Below, one piece after another: positions 24,081 through 33,355 of a stretch of DNA of 64,000 nucleotides. Under the pieces are notes generated by a model, which worked only from the letters and a program-made list of their open reading frames with translations, made no database searches and was not told the origin of the DNA. Where the stretch lies: positions 1 through 64,000 of the forward strand of contig LR590464.1 of assembly GCA_901472455.1 (NCBI GenBank), in the 5' to 3' direction. Both the position numbers and the translations under genes were made by a program. Each line of letters starts with the position of its first letter. Within the stretch, counting starts at the first letter, position 1. Origin of the DNA: Leclercia adecarboxylata (lineage in GTDB: Bacteria; Pseudomonadota; Gammaproteobacteria; Enterobacterales; Enterobacteriaceae).

Positions 24081-24155
24081 GTTGACGTAACACAGTGTGC
24101 TCTGCGGTCACCAGCCGCAAACACTGAAAAAAAACCTCGCTCCGGCGGGTTTTTT
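24081..24155 (+). ncRNA. istR: IstR-1 antitoxin small RNA
   Basis: About 75 nt, beginning GTTGACGTAACACAGTGTGC and ending in a hairpin (CTCGC-TCCG-GCGGG) with a T run at 24150-24155. Sequence, size and position agree with E. coli IstR-1. Its first 22 nt are complementary to the tisB leader, so it blocks tisB translation under non-SOS conditions. Confidence 0.88.
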
Positions 24156-24584
24156 GTTTTGTGGTCTCAAAAACATCTGTCTACTTATTAGCCACGCACA
24201 CGGCTGGTATGCAGCATGTTTAAACCATCCATTTGATAATTGTTATATATAAATTTGATATAATTATAATATTCAACCAACCGCTGGAAAGTAGTGGTTC
24301 CGCTGTTTAGCCCCGCTGCGGATTGGTTAGGATCGCTTAAGGAACACTATTTTTATGAAGAGGTTGGTGTCTAATTTTGCATGTCAACGCCACTAAGTTC
24401 GTAAATTAATATAAGTCATCCATACCTCATGAAAAATTAAAAGTGCATCACGTATTATCATAATAAATAGTAATGAACCAAATTATGTTTTATGTGAATA
24501 TCTATGTGAATCAATCTCACTAATTTGAATTGCTCGGCTTTTCAATGTATACCTATATAACCGCAGTAATCGTATGGATACATT
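24156..24584. other. AT-rich intergenic stretch upstream of the orphan-hcp islet
   Basis: About 430 bp with clearly lower GC than the flanking backbone. No open frame or RNA that I recognise. It probably belongs to the horizontally acquired islet that follows. Confidence 0.5.
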
Positions 24585-25298
24585 ATGCAAGCATCTGATT
24601 ATTTAAAGATGAAGTTCCAGAGCGACAGGCAGTTGGGTATTTATGGACAGCAAGGCGTTGCAGGACATGGCAAGTATTAAAGGGGATCGGCTCTGATATT
24701 TACTCAGGAATGGAGCGTGTAAGTTGGTACTCATCATGCTTAATTCCCATCTATCATGATGCATGTGATGAGCTTCTCTCAGAAGAAAAGAGGATGTATC
24801 TCTCTATTTATGTCTATTTATCGTTATCGCGATGTAATAGCCTATATGCTCTATCTTTATTTCGAAAGTGTTATAGCTGATTCTGAAAATGGAAATGAAC
24901 AAAATCGTGTTCGTAAGATGGATTCAAAAGTAACCGGCCTTGTTAAAAATATACCTACAAGTAAGGCTGCACGTTTAACAATAGCTTGGGGACTGGCAAA
25001 ATCCCTTTCCGAATCTGGCTTACTCTCAGAAATCGTCATCGAACGGCTTGCACGTCGCGTACCTAACGTCGTCATGGCACTGCAATTGATTGGCACAGAA
25101 CAGAAGTGCGCTCTTGCTGCCCGTCGCTTGAAAACTCTGGATCCTGAGTATTACGCAACTCTCTATGCCGCACAATTAGAAATGCTTTACTACTTTTTTG
25201 AGCCTTTTCTGTCTGAACTTATTAAGAAGGTGCGAATGGGATTCTACAGAGATTTCGAGTCAATTTCTAATGACTTAAAGGATAAGGGGTATGTTTAA
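24585..25298 (+). CDS. Unrecognised protein upstream of orphan hcp, candidate T6SS effector (two frameshifts)
   Basis: Joining three segments gives about 238 residues. It begins MQASDYLKMKFQSDRQLGIY, then a middle part in a second frame includes GIGSDIYSGMERVSWYSS and CDELLSEEKRMYLSIYVY, then from about 24800 the original frame resumes (YRYRDVIAYMLYLYFES) to the end, DLKDKGYV. The breaks lie near 24673 and 24800. The C-terminal third has amphipathic to hydrophobic helices (VVMALQLIG, YYATLYAAQLEMLYYFFEPF). I do not recognise the family. It overlaps the next small membrane protein gene by 8 bp. Context (hcp two genes on, coupled membrane protein) suggests an Hcp-dependent effector, perhaps pore-forming; this is inference. 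Confidence 0.55.
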
Positions 25299-25473
25299 GA
25301 GTCTGCTATCAATTTTATTTTCGGATATTTTATTTCCAATTTATATTTTTGCATGCGCCTCTTTGTTCCTGTGGTTGGTACCCGACTACTGGGTATTGTT
25401 AACATTCATTGCTATCGTCGTATTTATTATTGTTCATCCAATCATTTTCGGTCGCTTTGATAAGTACGATTGA
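25291..25473 (+). CDS. Small two-helix membrane protein, candidate immunity protein
   Basis: 60 residues with two strongly hydrophobic segments: about residues 8-28 (SDILFPIYIFACASLFLWLV) and 32-52 (VLLTFIAIVVFIIVHPIIFG). It ends in the charged RFDKYD. The start overlaps the stop of the upstream gene by 8 bp, indicating coupled translation. A membrane protein paired with a possible membrane-acting toxin would suit an immunity role, but there is no direct family evidence. Confidence 0.6.
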   Translation: MFKSLLSILFSDILFPIYIFACASLFLWLVPDYWVLLTFIAIVVFIIVHPIIFGRFDKYD

Positions 25474-25494
25474 ATTTTATAAAAAGGAGTTTTT

Positions 25495-25974
25495 ATGTCA
25501 AATCCGGCTTATTTATTTTTAACTGATGAAAATGGTTCTCCCATGGTTGGCCCTTGCCTTGTATCAGGGCGTGAAGGTGCAATTGAACTTAAATCTTTCA
25601 CGCATAATGTAAACATCCCTGTTGACGGGAACACCGGGAGATTGACGGGTACGCGCATACATATGCCCGTCATGTTTCAAAAGGAATTTGATCGTGTCAC
25701 CCCGCTTTTATTTCGGGCGCTGAGTATGGGAAAAACGCTCCAGTCTGCCACTATTAAGATGTATCAGATTAATCAGGCTGGTTTAGAACAGGAGTATTTT
25801 AATATCTTCCTGGAGAATGTAAAAATAACCTCAATCACACCAGACCTGTATCCAGGCGCAAACACCGGAACACACCTTGAAACGGTTCTCATACGTTATG
25901 AGAAAATTACCTGGAAGCATTGCGAGGGCAATATTATTTATAGTGACTCCTGGAATGAGCGAGCAACATACTGA
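25495..25974 (+). CDS. hcp: Hcp family type VI secretion tube protein (orphan)
   Basis: Intact 159-residue Hcp. Family features are the N-terminal AYLFLTDENGSPMVGPCL, the HNVNIPVDGNTGRLTGTRIH loop, the YFNIFLENVKI strand and the C-terminus SDSWNERATY. Hcp hexamers form the inner tube of the T6SS and can carry small effectors in the lumen. No other T6SS structural gene is nearby, so this is an orphan copy that must use a T6SS encoded elsewhere. SD AAGGAG precedes the start. There is no C-terminal toxin extension. Confidence 0.92.
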   Translation: MSNPAYLFLTDENGSPMVGPCLVSGREGAIELKSFTHNVNIPVDGNTGRLTGTRIHMPVMFQKEFDRVTPLLFRALSMGKTLQSATIKMYQINQAGLEQEYFNIFLENVKITSITPDLYPGANTGTHLETVLIRYEKITWKHCEGNIIYSDSWNERATY

Positions 25975-26067
25975 AACGGGATTTACAACAAAGCTATCTG
26001 GCAAAATTTAAAGTTCTAGCTTATAGGTTTATGTCATACACATGCAGTAAGTCTTTGCAATGCTTAT

Positions 26068-26100
26068 AAAACCACCGAAATAAGCGGTGGTTTTTGCTTT
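26068..26100 (+). terminator. Terminator of the hcp islet
   Basis: AAACCACCG-AAATAAG-CGGTGGTTTTT: a 6 to 9 bp stem followed by T-rich sequence, about 95 bp after the hcp stop. Confidence 0.8.
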
Positions 26101-26612
26101 TGTTAACATTGCGAAGTAGTCAGATGTCGCTTATCAGAGGAATAGAACGCGACTAATTTCTATGAAAGCTGGTTTATATGCGGTACCCAACCTTCCGCAG
26201 CACACGCAAGAACGCCATTTTTAGGCGAACCATAGCAAAAGGTCATTTTCCGTACCCTGCAGCATTGAAAATTTTTTCCAACGCTGGATACCGTGCGTGC
26301 AAGAATTAGTCGCTATGAAGCATATAGCCCCGACATGGTTGCGTTACGCCTGTAAATGGAATCCGTTCTTGTAAGTATTGCGGTTGTAAAACCTTGATGG
26401 ATTCTCAACCATATCAAAACATTGGTGACCAGATTCGGTGTAACACCTGCACTGTTGATTGGGTGAGTTACATTCCCCTTTTGAGCGTCATCACTCGACA
26501 AGCGAAACGTGATCTTTGACGCATTTTCGGCCAGATGAAAATAATTCCGTTGTCACGCCTCAAAACCTGTGCTTGTATAAATCCACTTAATGATTCCAGA
26601 AACAGGTTCCTA
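26101..26612. other. Intergenic region before ivbL, holding the ilvBN promoter
   Basis: About 510 bp with no gene that I can support; short open frames on either strand show no family features. The last 100 bp should contain the ivbL-ilvBN promoter. TATAAA at 26576-26581 is the best -10 candidate for a start site about 25-30 nt before ivbL. TTGACG at 26516 with AATAAT 18 bp later is an alternative. Confidence 0.45.
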
Positions 26613-26711
26613 ATGAACGCTTCCATGCTGACCTCGACCCTACTAAAAACTGCGCACCCAGCCGCAGTGGTCGTCGTGCGTGTGGTGGTGGTCGTCGGCA
26701 ATGCGCCGTAG
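26613..26711 (+). CDS. ivbL: IvbL, ilvBN operon attenuator leader peptide
   Basis: 32 residues: MNASMLTSTLLKTAHPAAVV then VVRVVVVVGNAP. The long run of valine codons together with leucine codons senses charged tRNA-Val and tRNA-Leu. Ribosome stalling prevents the downstream terminator (26736-26770) from forming and allows ilvBN transcription. The C-terminal VVVRVVVVVGNAP is identical to E. coli IvbL as I recall it. Confidence 0.96.
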   Translation: MNASMLTSTLLKTAHPAAVVVVRVVVVVGNAP

Positions 26712-26735
26712 GGACTGAATCAACACACGATTCCA

Positions 26736-26770
26736 AACCCCGCCGGCGCAAACCGGCGGGGTTTTTGTTT
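26736..26770 (+). terminator. ilvBN attenuator terminator
   Basis: AACCCCGCCGG-CGCAAA-CCGGCGGGGTTTTTG: an 11-bp GC-rich stem with a T run, 25 bp after the ivbL stop and 44 bp before ilvB. Confidence 0.93.
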
Positions 26771-26813
26771 AAAGGCCCCCCGGAAACCTGGCTCAGAATA
26801 AAAGGACTGGAGC

Positions 26814-28504
26814 ATGGCAAGTTCGGGCACAACATCACACAAGACGCGTTTTACTGGCGCGCAGTTAATCGTTCATTTGCTGGAACGGCAGGGCATTACC
26901 ACGGTAGCGGGTATTCCTGGCGGGACGGTACTTCCGCTGTATGACGCTTTAAGCCAAAGCACGCAGATCCGCCACGTGCTGGCGCGTCACGAGCAGGGCG
27001 CAGGCTTTATCGCTCAGGGCATGGCGCGTACGCAGGGCAAACCGGCGGTCTGTATGGCCTGTAGCGGGCCGGGGGCCACCAACCTGGTGACCGCCATCGC
27101 CGATGCCCGTCTCGACTCTATCCCGTTGGTCTGCATTACCGGCCAGGTGCCAGCTTCGATGATCGGCACCGATGCGTTTCAGGAAGTGGACACCTACGGC
27201 ATCTCTATCCCCATCACCAAGCACAACTATTTAGTGCGCGATATCAGCGAATTACCGCAGGTTATCAGCGATGCGTTCCGTATCGCCCAGTCCGGCCGCC
27301 CTGGCCCGGTGTGGATAGACATTCCTAAGGATGTGCAGACCGCTGAAATTGAGATCGACGTGTTGCCAGAACCCGGCACGCGTGCACCATCGCCTGAATT
27401 CAGCGTTGAGAGCGTGCGCGAGGCGGCGGCGATGATAAACGCTGCACAACGTCCGGTGCTCTATCTGGGCGGTGGGGTCATCGATGCGCCTGACGCGGTG
27501 CGTGCCCTGGCCGAAAAAGCCAGCCTGCCGACCACCATGACCCTGATGGCACTGGGCATGCTGCCAAAAGCGCACCCCCTGTCGCTGGGGATGCTTGGCA
27601 TGCACGGCGCCCGCAGCACCAACTTTATTCTGCAGGAAGCGGATCTGCTGATTGTGCTCGGGGCGCGTTTTGATGACCGGGCGATTGGCAAAACCGAGCA
27701 ATTCTGCCCGAACGCCAAAAATTATCCATGTGGATATCGACCGCGCAGAGCTGGGCAAAATCAAACAGCCGCACGTAGCGATCCAGGGGGATGTTAACGA
27801 GGTGCTGGCGCAGCTGCTGCCGCACATTGATGCTACCCCGCGCACCGCGTGGCATCAGCAGGTGACCGGCCTGCAACAGGAGTTCCCGGGGGCTATTCCG
27901 ACCGGGGGGCGATCCGCTCAGCCATTACGGGCTGATTAACGCCGTGGCCGCCTGCGTGGACGACAGCGCCATCATCACCACCGACGTGGGCCAGCACCAG
28001 ATGTGGACCGCCCAGGCCTATCCGTTGAACCGTCCACGTCAGTGGCTGACCTCCGGCGGATTGGGAACGATGGGCTTTGGTCTGCCTGCGGCAGTAGGCG
28101 CGGCGCTGGCAAACCCGGACCGGAAAGTGATCTGCTTCTCCGGCGACGGCAGCCTGATGATGAATATTCAGGAGATGGCCACCGCGGCGGAAAACCAGCT
28201 GGATGTGAAAATTATCCTTATGAACAACGAAGCGCTGGGGCTGGTGCATCAGCAGCAGAGCCTGTTCTACAAGCAGGGCGTCTTTGCTGCCACCTATCCG
28301 GGGATGATTAACTTTATGCAGATTGCTGCCGGTTTTGGCCTGCACACCTGCGATCTGAATGCCGAGGAAGACGCGCACGCGGCGCTGCAGGCGGCGATCT
28401 CACGCCCTGGCCCGGCGCTGATCCACGTGCGTATCGATCCACAACAAAAAGTCTATCCGATGGTCCCACCCGGTGCGGCCAATACTGAAATGGTGGGGGA
28501 ATAA
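26814..28504 (+). CDS. ilvB: Acetolactate synthase I large subunit (two frameshifts)
   Basis: ThDP-dependent catalytic subunit of acetohydroxyacid synthase I in valine and isoleucine synthesis. The catalytic glutamate is in LARHEQGAGFIAQGMAR, and the ThDP-Mg site is GDGSLMMNIQEMATAAENQ. The two breaks are an extra A at 27716-27720 and an extra G in the run at 27903-27908; the corrected protein is about 562 residues, ending AANTEMVGE. It is followed 3 bp later by ilvN. Confidence 0.96.
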
Positions 28505-28507
28505 GCC

Positions 28508-28795
28508 ATGCAAAAACAAAACGATAACGTCATTCTGGAGCTTACTGTCCGCAACCACCCCGGCGTCATGACCCACGTCTGCGGGCTGTTTGCCCGCCGC
28601 GCTTTTAACGTGGAGGGCATCCTCTGTCTGCCGATTCAGGGAAGCGAACACAGCCGCATCTGGCTGCTGGTGAATGACGATCAGCGACTGGAGCAGATGA
28701 TGGCCCAGATCGACAAGCTGGAAGATGTGGTGAAAGTGGTGCGTAACCAGTCCGATCCGACCATGTTTAACAAAATTACGGTGTTCTTCGAGTAA
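28508..28795 (+). CDS. ilvN: Acetolactate synthase I small regulatory subunit
   Basis: Valine-binding ACT-domain subunit (95 residues, intact) that gives feedback inhibition to IlvB. The ACT core reads [36 protein letters not shown]. The SD lies in the end of ilvB. It converges on the deoR-type gene; their ends nearly touch. Confidence 0.96.
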   Translation: MQKQNDNVILELTVRNHPGVMTHVCGLFARRAFNVEGILCLPIQGSEHSRIWLLVNDDQRLEQMMAQIDKLEDVVKVVRNQSDPTMFNKITVFFE

Positions 28796-28796
28796 A

Positions 28797-29587
28797 TCAG
28801 TCCCCGGCAGCGTCCGGGGTTATGATCTTCACAAAGCCGTTCCGGCAGTGGGCCGGATAGTCTGCCGGAAGCGGGCGGTCGCTGATCAGCACATCAAAGG
28901 CCGACAGCGGCCCGATGCTGGCGGGGCTACTTCATCAAACAGGGCGTAGCGGGCCAGCAGGATTTTGCGGATGCCGTGCTGCATGGCTTTGCGCTTGGTG
29001 GCCAGGTCGTCCAGGTTAAACCAGGTCACGCCGTAGTGCTCATGCACGCCGCTGGCGGAGATAAACACCTTACGCGGGTTCAGGGAGTCCAGCACCGAGG
29101 GATTGCTGGTGTCATAAAACGCATCGCTTTTTGCCCGATAGGTGCCGCCACACAGAATGGCGGTGGCGTTGGGCTTTTCATTGAGCGCCATAAATACGCG
29201 ATGTGAATAACAGATACCGGTAAAGGTGATGTCGTCCGGGATCATGCTAATCACCAGCGGCATTTCCGGGCCGTTATCGAAAAAGACCAGATCGTTTTCT
29301 GCCACCATGCCGGCCGCCAGAATGGCGATGGGCAAGTCGTCGGGATGGTGTGTCTGGCTGCGAACGACGGGGGCCGCAGGTGCGGAGGCCGGTTTGTTGA
29401 CCATCACGATATAGCCGCCCAGCAGGGTCAGGGGGAGCACGGTTTCATGGTTATCCGGGCTGAGATCGCGACGGATGGTCATGACGGAGACTTCAAGCAT
29501 CCTGGCGGCATCTTTCAGGTGAATGCGGTCGGTTTTCTTTAATAGCTCCACCAGACGCCGGATTCTTTCTTTTTGCTTCGTCTCCAT
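28797..29587 (-). CDS. deoQ: DeoR-family repressor of the deoxyribose genes (one frameshift)
   Basis: N-terminal DeoR helix-turn-helix: ERIRRLVELLKKTDRIHLKD with MLEVSVMTIRRDL. The C-terminal sugar-phosphate-sensing domain has FFDNGPEMPLVISMI and AILCGGTYRAKSDAFYDTSN. The frame is lost near 28925 in the last tenth; read through, it ends FVKIITPDAAGD. It is divergent from the kinase-permease-epimerase set, as expected for the repressor of a Salmonella-type deoQKPX locus. The symbol is by context rather than by close alignment. Confidence 0.72.
28802..28819. terminator. Hairpin between ilvN and the deoR-type gene
   Basis: CCCCGG-CAGCGT-CCGGGG just after the ilvN stop. It also forms the last codons of the convergent gene. 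Confidence 0.5.
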
Positions 29588-29909
29588 TCACCCTCTCCGC
29601 ACTTTATGATGTTCCGATAAACACATTTATGATGCGTCAGGAACATTCTTGTTGCGCCATACTATACTGCCGCCCGGCAGGAAAGAAAAGTCACTTCTCA
29701 AACTGTTTACCCATCTCAACTCATTGTAATAAATGATTTAATTAACAAACCTCAATCCTGGATCACATTTCTATCGCCGCATAACGCTTAAACAATAAAC
29801 AGCGGGAGGGATCCTGTAATCGCGATCACAGTCACAAATGATACGAAAATAACATGATAATGTTACGATAATATCATTGTTGTGTGATTGTTTCAGAGAG
29901 GTAGTAAAG
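29588..29909. promoter_or_regulatory. Divergent control region of the deoxyribose locus
   Basis: 322 bp without a gene. It contains a CRP-like site at 29821-29836 (CGCGA-TCACAG-TCACA; one good and one fair half) and an AT-rich repeated segment ATAATGTTACGATAATATCATT just before the kinase gene that may be the repressor operator. Confidence 0.5.
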
Positions 29910-30830
29910 ATGGATATCGCGGTTATCGGCTCCAACATGGTGGATCTCATCACCTACATTAATCAGATGCCGAAGGAGGGCGAAACCCTCGAAGCCCCGG
30001 CATTTAAAATTGGCTGTGGCGGCAAAGGCGCGAATCAGGCGGTGGCGGCAGCCAAGCTCAATTCGAAGGTGATGATGCTGACCAAGGTCGGTGACGATAT
30101 TTTTGCTGATAACACCATTCGCAATCTGGAGTCCTGGGGTATTAATACCACCTATGTGGAAAAAGTGCCCTGTACCAGTAGCGGCGTGGCGCCGATCTTT
30201 GTTAATGCCAACTCCAGCAACAGTATTCTGATTGTGAAGGGCGCCAATAAATTCCTCTCACCAGAAGATATCGACCGCGCGGCAGACGATCTGAAAAAGT
30301 GTCAGTTAATTGTTCTGCAACTTGAGGTGCAACTGGAGACGGTTTATCACGCCATCGAGTTTGGTAAAAAGCACGGTATTCAGGTGCTATTAAATCCAGC
30401 CCCTGCATTACGTGAATTAGATATGTCCTATGCCTGTAAATGTGATTTCTTTGTGCCGAACGAAACCGAGCTGGAAATTCTGACCGGCATGCCGGTGAAT
30501 ACCTACGAAAATATCTGTCTCGCGGCGCGATCGCTGGTAGAGAAAGGGCTGAATAATATTATCGTCACCATGGGTGAAAAAGGCGCGCTCTGGATGACGC
30601 GCGACCGGGAAGTGAAGGTTCCGGCATGTAAAGTCAATGCAGTAGATACCAGCGGGGCCGGTGATGCCTTTATCGGCTGCTTCGCCCATTACTACGTCCA
30701 GAGCGGCGACGTTGAAGCCGCGATGAAAAAAGCCTCCTTCTTTGCCGCCTTCAGCGTCACCGGGAAAGGCACCCAGTCGTCTTACCCCAGCATTGAACAA
30801 TTCAATGAGTATCTGGCATTGAACGAATAA
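29910..30830 (+). CDS. deoK: Deoxyribokinase (PfkB/ribokinase family)
   Basis: Cytosolic kinase that phosphorylates 2-deoxy-D-ribose at O-5 and feeds the DeoC aldolase. Intact, 306 residues from MDIAVIGSNMVDLITYI. The PfkB signatures GCGGKGANQAVAAAKL and VDTSGAGDAFIGCFAHYY (catalytic Asp in GAGD) are both present. SD AGAGAGGT supports 29910 over an upstream ATG at 29877. The neighbouring permease and epimerase-like gene match the Salmonella deoQKPX arrangement; ribokinase itself would be expected in the rbs operon instead. Confidence 0.87.
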   Translation: MDIAVIGSNMVDLITYINQMPKEGETLEAPAFKIGCGGKGANQAVAAAKLNSKVMMLTKVGDDIFADNTIRNLESWGINTTYVEKVPCTSSGVAPIFVNANSSNSILIVKGANKFLSPEDIDRAADDLKKCQLIVLQLEVQLETVYHAIEFGKKHGIQVLLNPAPALRELDMSYACKCDFFVPNETELEILTGMPVNTYENICLAARSLVEKGLNNIIVTMGEKGALWMTRDREVKVPACKVNAVDTSGAGDAFIGCFAHYYVQSGDVEAAMKKASFFAAFSVTGKGTQSSYPSIEQFNEYLALNE

Positions 30831-30859
30831 TAAAACCCTGCGAAATAAAAGGTAGCACT

Positions 30860-32176
30860 ATGAACGATAAAAACATCATTCAGATGCCTGACGGCTATCT
30901 GAATAAAACCCCTCTGTTCCAGTTTATTTTGTTATCCTGCTTATTCCCGTTATGGGGATGCGCTGCTGCTTTAAATGATATTTTAATTACGCAGTTTAAA
31001 AGCGTCTTTGCACTCAGTAATTTTGCCTCAGCACTGGTGCAAAGCGCGTTTTATGGCGGTTATTTCCTTATTGCTATTCCGGCCTCGCTGGTCATTAAAA
31101 AGACCAGCTATAAAGTGGCGATCTTAATCGGATTAACGCTCTATATCGTGGGCTGTACGCTCTTTTTCCCCGCTTCGCACATGGCAACCTACACCATGTT
31201 CCTGGCGGCAATTTTTGCCATTGCCATTGGTTTGAGCTTCCTTGAAACGGCGGCCAACACCTACAGCTCAATGATTGGCCCCAAAGCCTATGCCACGCTG
31301 CGCCTCAACGTCAGCCAGACCTTCTATCCGATAGGTGCTGCGGCGGGCATCCTGCTGGGTAAATATCTGGTCTTCTCCGAAGGCGACAGCCTGGAAAAAC
31401 AGATGGCGGGCATGAACGCTGAGCAGATCCATAACTTCAAGATCCTGATGCTGGAAAACACACTCGAACCCTATAAGTACATGATTATGGTGCTGGTTGT
31501 GGTGATGGTTCTGTTCCTGCTGACCCGCTTCCAACCTGCAAAGTGGCGCAAACCGCAGAACGTAAGCGCCCGTCGGCAATGGATACGCTGCGTTACCTCT
31601 CTACCAATGCCCGCTTCCGTCGCGGTATCGTGGCGCAGTTCCTCTATGTGGGCATGCAGGTCGCGGTGTGGTCGTTCACCATCCGTCTGGCGCTGGAGTT
31701 AGGGGACATCAACGAACGCGACGCCTCTAACTTTATGGTGTACAGCTTTGCCTGCTTCTTTATCGGCAAGTTTGTCGCCAAACATTCTGATGACCCGCTT
31801 CAACCCGGCGAAGGTGCTTATTCTGTACTCGGTTGTCGGCGCGCTGTTCCTGGCGTACGTGGCGCTGGCACCGAGCTTTAGCGCGGTCTACGTGGCGGTG
31901 CTGGTGAGCGTTCTGTTCGGGCCGTGCTGGGCGACCATCTATGCAGGCACGCTGGATACCGTGGACAACGAGCATACCGAAATGGCAGGCGCGGTCATTG
32001 TGATGGCGATTGTCGGTGCGGCGGTCGTCCCTGCGGTGCAGGGCTATGTCGCGGACCTGTTCCATTCGTTACAGGCCTCGTTCCTGGTCTCCATGCTGTG
32101 CTTTGTCTACGTCGGGGTTTACTTCTGGCGTGAGAGCAAAGTGCGCCGTGAATTGACCGAAGCCACCGCTTCCTGA
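30860..32176 (+). CDS. deoP: Deoxyribose permease, FucP-type MFS (two frameshifts)
   Basis: Sugar:proton symporter of the fucose-permease family, about 438 residues. It includes LFPLWGCAAALNDILITQF, FLETAANTYSSMIGP and GPCWATIYAGTLDTV. Breaks are near 31545 (run before the codons for VAQTAE) and near 31785. It follows deoK by 29 bp and precedes the epimerase-like gene by 11 bp, so it is one operon. Confidence 0.83.
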
Positions 32177-32187
32177 GGAGAATCACC

Positions 32188-33198
32188 ATGACGCAACTTC
32201 CCCTGTGGCGCGCGCTCTTTACTGAACAGCCGCGCACTCTGCTGCAAAATGATGACTTCACGGTGACGGCGTTTCGCTACGCCAGCGGCGTGGAAGGGCT
32301 GCGGGTGCAAAACAGCCGCGGCCACCTGGTGATCCTGCCCTGGCTGGGGCAGATGATCTGGGATGCGGAGTTCGATGGCCGCGACCTGACGATGCGCAAT
32401 ATGTTCAGCCAGCCAAAAGCGGCAAAAGAGGTTATCGAAACCTATGGCTGCTTCGCCTTTCACTCTGGCCTGCTGGCAAACGGCTGTCCGTCGCCGGAGG
32501 ACGCCCATCCTCTGCACGGCGAAATGCCCTGCGCGCCAATGGATGACGCCTGGCTGGAGCTGGACGGCGATAGCCTGACGGTGACCGGTCGCTATGAGTA
32601 CGTGATGGGATTCGGTCATCATTATCAGGCGCAGCCAGCGGTGACGTTACGTAAAGAGAGCGCCCTGTTTGATATCGCCATGTCGGTGGACCAATCTGGC
32701 GACGGTTCCATGCCGCTGCAGTACATGTGCCATATGAACTATGCGTATGTTGAAGGGGCGACCTTCAGCCAGAACGTCCCGGATGAGGCTATTCAGCTGC
32801 GCGAGTCGATTCCGGCGCACGTGAAGCCGACCGAACAGTGGCTGGCGTTCAACCAACGGCTCCAGCAGGGCGAAGCCACTTTGAAGACGCTCTCTGAACC
32901 GCACTTTTACGATCCCGAGATTGTCTTTTTCGCCGACCGGCTCGATCGCTACACGGATAGCCCGGAATTCCGCATGATCGCACCCGATGGCACCACCTTT
33001 GTTACGCGCTTTAGCAGTGCTGAGCTGAAGTATGCCACCCGCTGGATCCTCTATAACGGCGATCAGCAGGTTGCGGCCTTCGTGCTTCCGGCCACCTGCC
33101 GCCCGGAAGGATTCCTGGCGGCACAAAACAGCGGCAGCCTGATCCAGCTTGCGTCCCGGGAAACCCGTCATTTCCGGGTAACAACCGGTATTCTGTAA
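32188..33198 (+). CDS. deoX: Aldose 1-epimerase-like protein (DUF4432 family), DeoX-type
   Basis: Intact 336-residue protein of the galactose-mutarotase-like beta-sandwich superfamily. Family features: GLRVQNSRGHLVILPWLGQM, HPLHGEMPCAPMDDAW and PLQYMCHMNYAYVEGATF. It probably interconverts anomers of the imported deoxy sugar; this is inferred from fold and operon. Last gene of the deoQKPX-like locus. Confidence 0.78.
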   Translation: MTQLPLWRALFTEQPRTLLQNDDFTVTAFRYASGVEGLRVQNSRGHLVILPWLGQMIWDAEFDGRDLTMRNMFSQPKAAKEVIETYGCFAFHSGLLANGCPSPEDAHPLHGEMPCAPMDDAWLELDGDSLTVTGRYEYVMGFGHHYQAQPAVTLRKESALFDIAMSVDQSGDGSMPLQYMCHMNYAYVEGATFSQNVPDEAIQLRESIPAHVKPTEQWLAFNQRLQQGEATLKTLSEPHFYDPEIVFFADRLDRYTDSPEFRMIAPDGTTFVTRFSSAELKYATRWILYNGDQQVAAFVLPATCRPEGFLAAQNSGSLIQLASRETRHFRVTTGIL

Positions 33199-33205
33199 GA
33201 GTCGA

Positions 33206-33234
33206 ACCCCGCCCGGCCTCGCGCCGGGTTTTTC
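33206..33234 (+). terminator. Terminator of the deoxyribose operon
   Basis: ACCCCGCCCGGC-CTCG-CGCCGGGTTTTTC: GC-rich stem with a T run, about 10 bp after the deoX stop. Confidence 0.82.
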
Positions 33235-33355
33235 ACCAGGGAAAACCCGCAAACCTTTACCCCGCTTTACACCCTCGATCTGCCCCATGCTCTACAGTTT
33301 TTTTTGCTGCCGCCTTTCGTGCAGCCTTAGCCCCTTTTGCTAATGGAGAGCTTGC

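Noticed and set aside
26159..26501. Possible gene remnants in the gap before ivbL
   Set aside because: Short frames on both strands show no recognisable motif, no good ribosome-binding site and frequent stops; no gene can be supported.
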